From an uncultured Chloroflexota bacterium (GTDB taxonomy: Bacteria; Chloroflexota; Limnocylindria; Limnocylindrales; Limnocylindraceae), in contig CAIJIA010000082.1 of the NCBI GenBank assembly GCA_903820655.1, forward strand, positions 1 through 5,642: a stretch of DNA of 5,642 bases, read 5' to 3'. Within the stretch, counting starts at the first letter, position 1, and each line of letters starts with the position of its first letter. The translations under genes were made by a program, and so were the position numbers. Under the pieces are notes generated by a model. It had not been told where the DNA came from and searched no databases. It saw nothing but the letters and a program-made list of their open reading frames with translations. This document shows positions 1-5,642 of this stretch, one piece after another.

Positions 1-291
1 GCGCCCGTTGCGGAGGTTCGCCTGATCGGCGGCGAGCACCAGATCAAGCGTGGATGCCATGGCTGGGGTGAAGAGGCGCGCCTGATGGGTGCTTCGCAGG
101 CCGCGTGCGTTCAAAATCGCGGCGCTATTGGCATGCATCCCCTCGCGGGCATGCTCGTCGGAGGTGCCAGCGCTAGAGACCGTTACGCGCCCAGCGAGGA
201 GCGGATCAGCGTTGATAGCCGCCTCAATGAGCACCTCGGCCAAGGGGGAGCGGCAGATGTTGCCGTGGCAGAGGGCGAGGATTCGAAGCAT
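1..291 (-). CDS. Low-molecular-weight protein tyrosine phosphatase, 3' end missing
   Basis: This is the first 97 codons of a low-molecular-weight protein tyrosine phosphatase (LMW-PTP / arsenate reductase-like fold). The gene starts at ATG 291-289 and leaves the window at position 1. Family members hydrolyse phosphotyrosine in the cytosol through a cysteinyl-phosphate intermediate. The signature P-loop is intact near the N-terminus: MLRILALCHGNICRSPLAE, with nucleophile Cys8, Asn11, Arg14 and Ser15 (C-x5-R-S). Further on, SSAGT at residues 39-43 and DLVLAADQANLRN around 83-95 fit the family's conserved core. The family usually has 140-165 residues, so about a third is missing, including the catalytic Asp of the DP motif. 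An in-frame TAG lies 12 bases upstream of the ATG, which fixes the start. Bacterial relatives often act on tyrosine kinases of polysaccharide export or on stress signalling; nothing here shows the substrate. It is transcribed away from the rest of the window. Confidence 0.9.
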   Translation of the reverse strand, partial: MLRILALCHGNICRSPLAEVLIEAAINADPLLAGRVTVSSAGTSDEHAREGMHANSAAILNARGLRSTHQARLFTPAMASTLDLVLAADQANLRNGR

Positions 292-297
292 CCTCGG

Positions 298-303
298 AGC
301 CTA
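298..303 (-). promoter_or_regulatory. Possible -10 element of a leaderless phosphatase transcript
   Basis: On the minus strand TAGGCT matches the minimal -10 pattern TAnnnT. It ends six bases before the phosphatase ATG, so transcription would begin on or next to the A of the start codon and give a leaderless mRNA. The only SD-like bases (GAGG) touch the ATG directly, which is too close to work as a ribosome binding site and fits the leaderless reading. No convincing -35 hexamer is seen 16-18 bases further upstream. Such hexamers are common by chance. Confidence 0.3.
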
Positions 304-360
304 GCGGATCGCCTCGTGGGCGGGCTCTAGGCTCGTGGTGCGTGGGGGAGCCCCGTTCGG

Positions 361-366
361 TATCCT
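361..366 (+). promoter_or_regulatory. Possible -10 element for tRNA-Met (and ftsH operon)
   Basis: TATCCT fits TAnnnT and lies 12 bases before the mature tRNA 5' end. That would give a transcript start around 372-374 and a leader of about five bases for RNase P to remove. The sequence where a -35 box should be (about 338-343, GTGCGT) does not resemble TTGACA. This is the best candidate in the 87-bp divergent intergenic region, but the assignment is weak. Confidence 0.3.
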
Positions 367-378
367 ATGCAGAGGCAC

Positions 379-453
379 GGCGGGGTAGCTCACCGGTAGA
401 GCAGGGGATTCATAAGCCCTTGGTAGCAGGTTCGATTCCTGCCCTCGCTACCA
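379..453 (+). tRNA. tRNA-Met (anticodon CAT), elongator type
   Basis: A 75-base cloverleaf can be folded by hand. The acceptor stem GGCGGGG pairs with CCTCGCT (two G-U pairs, one at 1-72). The D stem is GCTC/GAGC with a short loop containing GG. The anticodon stem GGGGA/GCCCT closes the loop TTCATAA, with anticodon CAT at 411-413. The variable loop has five bases. The T stem GCAGG/CCTGC closes the loop TTCGATT. Discriminator A and an encoded CCA follow. The paired G1-U72, the C11-G24 D-stem pair and the lack of three G-C pairs next to the anticodon loop argue against initiator tRNA. A tRNA-Ile2 whose CAT anticodon is modified to lysidine cannot be excluded by eye. The pair 31-39 is A-G, a mismatch at the base of the anticodon stem. 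ftsH begins 37 bases after the CCA with no terminator between, so joint transcription is likely. Confidence 0.93.
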
Positions 454-478
454 TGCACCTTTGGGGAAGACGGAGAAC

Positions 479-484
479 GGAGGG
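479..484 (+). promoter_or_regulatory. Strong Shine-Dalgarno of ftsH
   Basis: GGAGGG is followed by a six-base spacer and ATG at 491. It decides the ftsH start: the same frame stays open to a TTG at 461, but that codon has no SD and would place extra residues (MGKTENGGNL) ahead of the normal short FtsH N-terminus. It is the strongest ribosome binding site in the window. Confidence 0.85.
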
Positions 485-490
485 AACCTA

Positions 491-2460
<1,970 letters not shown>

Positions 2461-2461
<1 letters not shown>

Positions 2462-3867
2462 TGGCCTACGCCCCAACGCTCGCTTGGAAGGGGCTAGAGG
2501 GGCCAGAGGAGGCGCATCTCGTCGCAATCGCCACGACGCGGATGGCGAAGTACGCGGAGTTCCTGAAGATCCCGAGCGTCTCTGCCCTCCCTGAGAACGC
2601 CGCTGATTGCCGTGCCGCCGCAGAGTGGCTGGCCGCTGAACTCCGTCGCATCGGTGCAGAGCGCGTTGAGGTGAGTGAGACGGGTGGCCACCCAATTGTG
2701 GTTGCCGAGAAGATCGTCAACAGCTCGCTACCAACCGTGGTGATCTACGGCCACTACGACGTGCAGCCGGGAGACCCGCTCGACCTCTGGAAGACCAGCC
2801 CATTTGAGCCGATCGTTCGCGACGGACGGATGCTTGGCCGCGGCTCTGCCGACGATAAGGGGCAGATCGTGATTCACCTCAGTGCCCTTGAGGCGCTCGT
2901 CACAACCCGTGGCACCCTGCCAGTGAACGTGAAGTACGTGTTTGAAGGGGAAGAGGAGTCGAGCTCCGTTAACCTCGAGTCGTGGATGGCGGCGAATCCC
3001 GAGCGCTGCAGCGGCGACGCCGTGATCATCAGCGACTCAGGATTCTTTGACGGAAATCGTCCGGCGCTCACGGTGGGACTCCGCGGCATCACCTACATTC
3101 AGGTAGACGTACGCGCCTCCGACGTCGACCTGCACTCTGGAAGCTACGGCGGCTCCGTGGTCAATCCCGCCAACGCACTCGCTGCGATGATCGCCTCTCT
3201 GCATGACGCAAAAGGCCACATCACTGTGCCTGGCTTCTACGACGATGTCGTTGAGCTGACACCAGCTGACCGTTCCGCCTTTGCGGCCCTGCCGTTCGAC
3301 GAAGCCGGATATCTCGCAGGCATTGGCGCCACCGCTACGGCGGGGGAGAGCGGCTTCTCGACCGTTGAGCGACGCGGCGGGCGCCCAACGCTCGATGTGA
3401 ATGGCATCTGGGGCGGCTTCATGGGCGATGGCTCAAAGACGATCATCCCAGCGCATGCGCACGCGAAGATCTCGTGCCGTCTCGTCACCGCGCAAGACCC
3501 AGAGAAGATCAGTCGGCAGCTTGAGGCGGCACTTCGCGCCGCTGCCCCTGCCGGACTGCAGGTTGCGGTGCAAAACCTCGGCAATGGTGATGCCTTCCTT
3601 ACGCCGCTTGGCGATCCGTACCTCAACGCCGCTGCTGGAGCCCTTGAGGCGACCTTCGGCGTACCACCGCTCTATATCCGCGAGGGTGGCTCCATCCCTA
3701 TCGCTGCGCTCTTCCAGAAGGAGCTTGGACTCCCAGTCGTTTTGCTCGGTTTCACGCCACCCGACGACAACGCCCATGCACCAAATGAGTCGATGGATCT
3801 TGGCAACTTTGAGGGCGGCATTCGCGCCGTCATTCGCGCACTCGACGCCATCGCCACCGTTGGCTGA
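2461..3867 (+). CDS. M20-family metallopeptidase (dipeptidase, CNDP/PepV-like)
   Basis: This is a 468-residue cytosolic di-zinc peptidase of the M20 family, closest in motifs to the carnosine-dipeptidase-like group. Members cleave dipeptides or remove C-terminal residues. All expected metal and catalytic residues are visible: His98 and Asp100 in GHYDVQP, bridging Asp131 in GSADDKG, general base Glu165 and ligand Glu166 in FEGEEESSS, Asp192 in ISDSG, and His439 in DNAHAPNE. The inserted dimerisation ('lid') domain carries DLHSGSYGG with His225, and the segment GIWGGFMGDGSKTIIP (316-330) is typical of the group. No signal peptide is seen. ATG 2461 overlaps the ftsH stop (TGATG); there is no good SD, so reinitiation after ftsH is likely. 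An in-frame ATG at 2542 would cut into the helix preceding the FLKIPSVS motif and is less likely. Exact substrate is unknown: dipeptidase, acetylornithine/succinyl-DAP-type deacylase activity is less likely given the lid motifs. Its place after ftsH fits completion of peptide breakdown. Confidence 0.93.
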
Positions 3868-3873
3868 TCGCCT

Positions 3874-4782
3874 GTGAAGGTAGCGCTGCTCGGACTCGGC
3901 CTGATCGGTGGTTCCATCGCGCGAGCACTGCGCGAAGATCCCGCCTCCGTTGGCCCACTCGATGAGAGCGGCCTAGAGATTGCCGCATGGACCCCATCAC
4001 AGACTGCGCCGCGTGAGGCCCTAGCCGCCGGCGTCATCGACACCGTTGGTCGTTCAATCGCCGAGACGGTAGATGGCGCAGCTCTGGTCATCCTCTGTGC
4101 GCCACCCATCGCAATGACGGCGATTCTCGATGAGCTGGTGATCTGCCGCCGATCAGGCCGTCTCGCCGATGGGACAGTGGTTACCGATGTCGCTTCAACA
4201 AAGGTGTGGATTGCGAAGGAGGCGGCGGCGCGCAACATTCGCTTCTGCGGCGGCCACCCCATGGCAGGCAGCCATGAGACCGGATTTGCCGCGGCAGACG
4301 CCAATCTCTTTCTCGGTCGGCCATGGGTGATTGTTCCTGGAGTTAATGGCGGTGGCGCGGCCGCTCTCGTTGAGCGACTCGCCACCAGCTGCGGTGCGCG
4401 CCCCGTGATCTTGGAGGCGGAGCTGCACGATGCTGCGACCGCCGCAGTCAGTCACCTGCCGCTACTCCTTGCCGCAGCACTCGTAGAGACCGTAGCGCTC
4501 GGTGAGGCGGCTGATGCCCCTGACGGCTGGAAGATCTCGCACCTGCTCGCGAGCACCGGTTGGCTCTCCGCCACGCGTCTAGCACGTGGCTCTGAGGCGA
4601 TGGGCGCCGACATACTGGCGACGAACGCGCGCGAGGTTCGCCGCCGCCTGAAGACACTACGGATCGTGTTGGAGCAGTGGGATGCGCGCTTGGCCGCCGC
4701 GGAGAACGACCCAGTGATCGGCCGCACGGACCTGGAGGGACGCCTCGCTGCCGCGCGCGCGGTGCTGACGGAGAACGAGTGA
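3874..4782 (+). CDS. tyrA: Prephenate (or arogenate) dehydrogenase
   Basis: TyrA oxidatively decarboxylates prephenate to 4-hydroxyphenylpyruvate, or arogenate to tyrosine, using NAD(P)+. The 302-residue product begins with a Rossmann nucleotide site, MKVALLGLGLIGGSIARAL, with Gly7, Gly9 and Gly12. It continues with the strand ALVILCAPP (70-78), the TDVASTK motif (Ser108, Lys110), and the active-site segment GGHPMAGSHETG with catalytic His128. The helical dimerisation domain has LHDAATAAVSHLP (His185, His194) and the STGWLSATRLARGS segment with Arg235. Length matches a monofunctional TyrA without chorismate mutase or ACT domain, so no built-in tyrosine-binding regulatory domain is present. 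GTG at 3874 is chosen because the Rossmann motif follows at once; no SD is evident, and the gap to the preceding stop is six bases, suggesting coupling. Specificity for prephenate versus arogenate and for NAD versus NADP cannot be read reliably. The last four bases overlap the next gene. Confidence 0.93.
   Translation: MKVALLGLGLIGGSIARALREDPASVGPLDESGLEIAAWTPSQTAPREALAAGVIDTVGRSIAETVDGAALVILCAPPIAMTAILDELVICRRSGRLADGTVVTDVASTKVWIAKEAAARNIRFCGGHPMAGSHETGFAAADANLFLGRPWVIVPGVNGGGAAALVERLATSCGARPVILEAELHDAATAAVSHLPLLLAAALVETVALGEAADAPDGWKISHLLASTGWLSATRLARGSEAMGADILATNAREVRRRLKTLRIVLEQWDARLAAAENDPVIGRTDLEGRLAAARAVLTENE
4770..4773 (+). promoter_or_regulatory. Shine-Dalgarno selecting the GTG start of the Nudix gene
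   Basis: GGAG inside the end of tyrA is five bases ahead of GTG 4779. Together with the four-base GTGA overlap it favours this start over the in-frame ATG at 4677, which would overlap tyrA by more than 100 bases and add a 34-residue Arg/Gly-rich stretch that looks like out-of-frame translation of tyrA. Confidence 0.65.
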
Positions 4783-5426
4783 GCGCTGATCCATTGGCGA
4801 ATGGCGCCGATGAGGAGATCGTTGGCATCCCTCGCGACCTCGCACTCCCCGCGGGGACTTGGACCGGACTCCGCGCCTTTACGAGCGCCGAAGAGGGTGA
4901 GCGCGAGATCACACGTCTCGACGGGTTAGCCCAAGCACGTCCGAGGCGCGAACTTGAGTCGGACCCCTCATGGAAACAGCCAATCCCGTATGCAGTGGCC
5001 CTCTATCGCCTTGAGGGGGCTCCTGCGAGTGATACACAGCTCTTCTGGATGGATCGCCTCGCTGGTGGGAGCGACAAGCGCCTGCATGGTCGCGCCTCGT
5101 TTGGCGTCGGTGGCCACATCTCGCCGAACGATGGTGGCATTCGTGCCGCACTCGCTCGAGAGTGGGCCGAAGAGGTTGCCACGCCGACCATCCCGGAGTT
5201 CACGCCGCTCGGGTTGCTCAACGATGACGGTGACGATGTCGGTCGGGTGCACCTTGGCATTGTTTTCATTGCAACGTTAACCGCGCCATCAATTCACATT
5301 CGCGAGACGCATAAGCTAGCGGGATCCCTCGTGCGAGTGAGCGAGGCGCTGCGTCGTAAAGACGAACTAGAAGGATGGTCTGCGCGCCTCATTGACACCA
5401 TTGCAAAGGTAGCCAGAGACCTCTAG
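4779..5426 (+). CDS. Nudix-type predicted phosphoesterase (COG4112-like)
   Basis: The 215-residue product resembles the MutT-related family described as predicted phosphoesterases (COG4112, from memory). Recognisable landmarks are IVGIPRDL near the N-terminus (14-21), DPSWKQPIPYAVALYR (62-77), the block RLHGRASFGVGGHISPND (101-118), the Nudix half-motif AREWAEEV with Arg127, Glu128, Glu131 and Glu132, and LLNDDGDDVGRVHLGIVF (146-163), which is highly characteristic of this family. Nudix proteins normally hydrolyse a nucleoside diphosphate linked to another moiety with Mg2+ or Mn2+ bound by the Glu residues. Here the glycine block sits one residue further from REWAEE than in the classical box, the Glu of the G-x5-E part is absent, and the Gly after EE is replaced by Ala. 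Activity is therefore plausible but unproven, and the substrate is unknown. The start overlaps the tyrA stop by four bases (GTGA), so it belongs to the same operon; a tie to tyrosine synthesis is not evident. Confidence 0.82.
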   Translation: MSADPLANGADEEIVGIPRDLALPAGTWTGLRAFTSAEEGEREITRLDGLAQARPRRELESDPSWKQPIPYAVALYRLEGAPASDTQLFWMDRLAGGSDKRLHGRASFGVGGHISPNDGGIRAALAREWAEEVATPTIPEFTPLGLLNDDGDDVGRVHLGIVFIATLTAPSIHIRETHKLAGSLVRVSEALRRKDELEGWSARLIDTIAKVARDL

Positions 5427-5444
5427 CCCTCACTACGCCCGCGG

Positions 5445-5450
5445 TACGTT
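5445..5450 (+). promoter_or_regulatory. Possible -10 element upstream of comM
   Basis: TACGTT fits TAnnnT in the 44-bp gap between the Nudix gene and comM, leaving a leader of roughly 14 bases without an SD. No -35 element is evident, and read-through from the upstream operon is equally possible. Confidence 0.15.
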
Positions 5451-5470
5451 GCCGCTGCGATCGTTTCTGC

Positions 5471-5642
5471 ATGCCAACCTCAGTCGCTTCAACCGCGCTC
5501 GTTGGCATTGAGGGGGTTCCCGTTGAAGTTGAGGTCGACGTTGCCCCTGGCATTCCTGCAACGCGAATCGTTGGCCTCCCTGACACCGCCGTAGGCGAGG
5601 CGCGTGAGCGCATACGCTCCGCCATTCGTGCAGCTGGCTACA
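5471..5642 (+). CDS. comM: ComM/YifB-type Mg-chelatase-like AAA+ ATPase, 3' end missing
   Basis: Only the first 57 codons lie in the window, out of about 500 in the family. The reading begins MPTSVASTALVGIEG, continues through VPVEVEVDVAPGIPATRIVGLPDTAVGEARERIRSAIRAAGY, and is broken by the window edge. The segment VEVEVD..GIP...IVGLPDTAV.EARER.R.AI...G is the standard N-terminal S5-like domain of ComM/YifB proteins. In Vibrio and other naturally competent bacteria ComM is a hexameric helicase that promotes branch migration during integration of transformed DNA; it is also widespread in bacteria not known to be competent. The AAA+ and Mg-chelatase domains are beyond the edge and cannot be checked. 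ATG 5471 is the only plausible start: no in-frame ATG, GTG or TTG lies just upstream. No SD is visible. In many genomes dprA follows this gene. Confidence 0.9.
   Translation, partial: MPTSVASTALVGIEGVPVEVEVDVAPGIPATRIVGLPDTAVGEARERIRSAIRAAGY

Noticed and set aside
85..330. Plus-strand open frames of 71-81 codons over the left end
   Set aside because: They lie opposite the phosphatase gene, whose minus-strand frame shows the full C-x5-R-S motif; the plus-strand translations look like nothing recognisable.
461..490. TTG 461 as the ftsH start
   Set aside because: It has no SD, whereas ATG 491 has GGAGGG at ideal spacing and gives the usual short cytoplasmic N-terminus before TM1.
3672..4385. 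237-codon minus-strand open frame opposite the peptidase/tyrA junction
   Set aside because: It is a long Ala/Arg/Ser/Pro-rich antisense frame typical of high-GC DNA, crosses two confident genes and has no recognisable domain. The same applies to the other long antisense frames over ftsH, the M20 gene, tyrA and the Nudix gene.
4677..4778. A 34-residue N-terminal extension of the Nudix protein from ATG 4677
   Set aside because: The stretch is entirely inside tyrA, is Arg/Gly-rich and unlike the family's N-terminus; GTG 4779 has an SD and the normal four-base overlap.
5427..5470. A terminator after the Nudix gene (GCGG/CCGC at 5441-5455)
   Set aside because: The stem is only four pairs and no T-run follows, so it does not support an intrinsic terminator.

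Overview
The window is a compact, GC-rich stretch (about 60% G+C by eye) of what reads as ordinary bacterial chromosome. It holds one elongator-type tRNA gene with encoded CCA, one divergent gene, and five codirectional plus-strand genes. Intergenic gaps are tiny, stop/start overlaps occur twice and GTG starts are used. The Sec-independent housekeeping content, the Chloroflexota/Actinobacteria-like FtsH sequence and the small-genome style of packing suggest a streamlined high-GC bacterium, possibly Chloroflexota. That assignment is a guess from sequence feel, not a placement.

Layout: positions 1-291 carry the 5' part of a low-molecular-weight protein tyrosine phosphatase gene on the minus strand, running off the left edge. 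An 87-bp divergent intergenic region (292-378) must carry the promoters for both directions. A tRNA-Met(CAT) gene occupies 379-453. Only 37 bp later comes ftsH (491-2461), a full-length membrane AAA+ zinc protease with a strong Shine-Dalgarno sequence. Its stop overlaps the start of an M20-family dipeptidase/carboxypeptidase (2461-3867). Six bases on is a GTG-started prephenate dehydrogenase, tyrA (3874-4782), whose stop overlaps a GTG-started COG4112-type Nudix protein (4779-5426). After 44 bp a ComM/YifB-type Mg-chelatase-like ATPase begins (5471) and runs off the right edge.

The tight spacing suggests that ftsH, the M20 peptidase, tyrA and the Nudix gene form one operon, probably read through from the tRNA. 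FtsH releases peptides from damaged or regulated membrane and cytosolic proteins, and an M20 peptidase could finish them to amino acids, so the first two genes form a plausible proteolysis pair. TyrA (tyrosine synthesis) and the Nudix hydrolase have no obvious mechanistic link and probably just share transcription.

I found no mobile element, CRISPR array, phage gene or candidate novel defence system. The points worth a second look are small: a substitution in the FtsH Walker A motif, a displaced Nudix box, an apparent leaderless promoter geometry for the phosphatase, and the tRNA-protease linkage.
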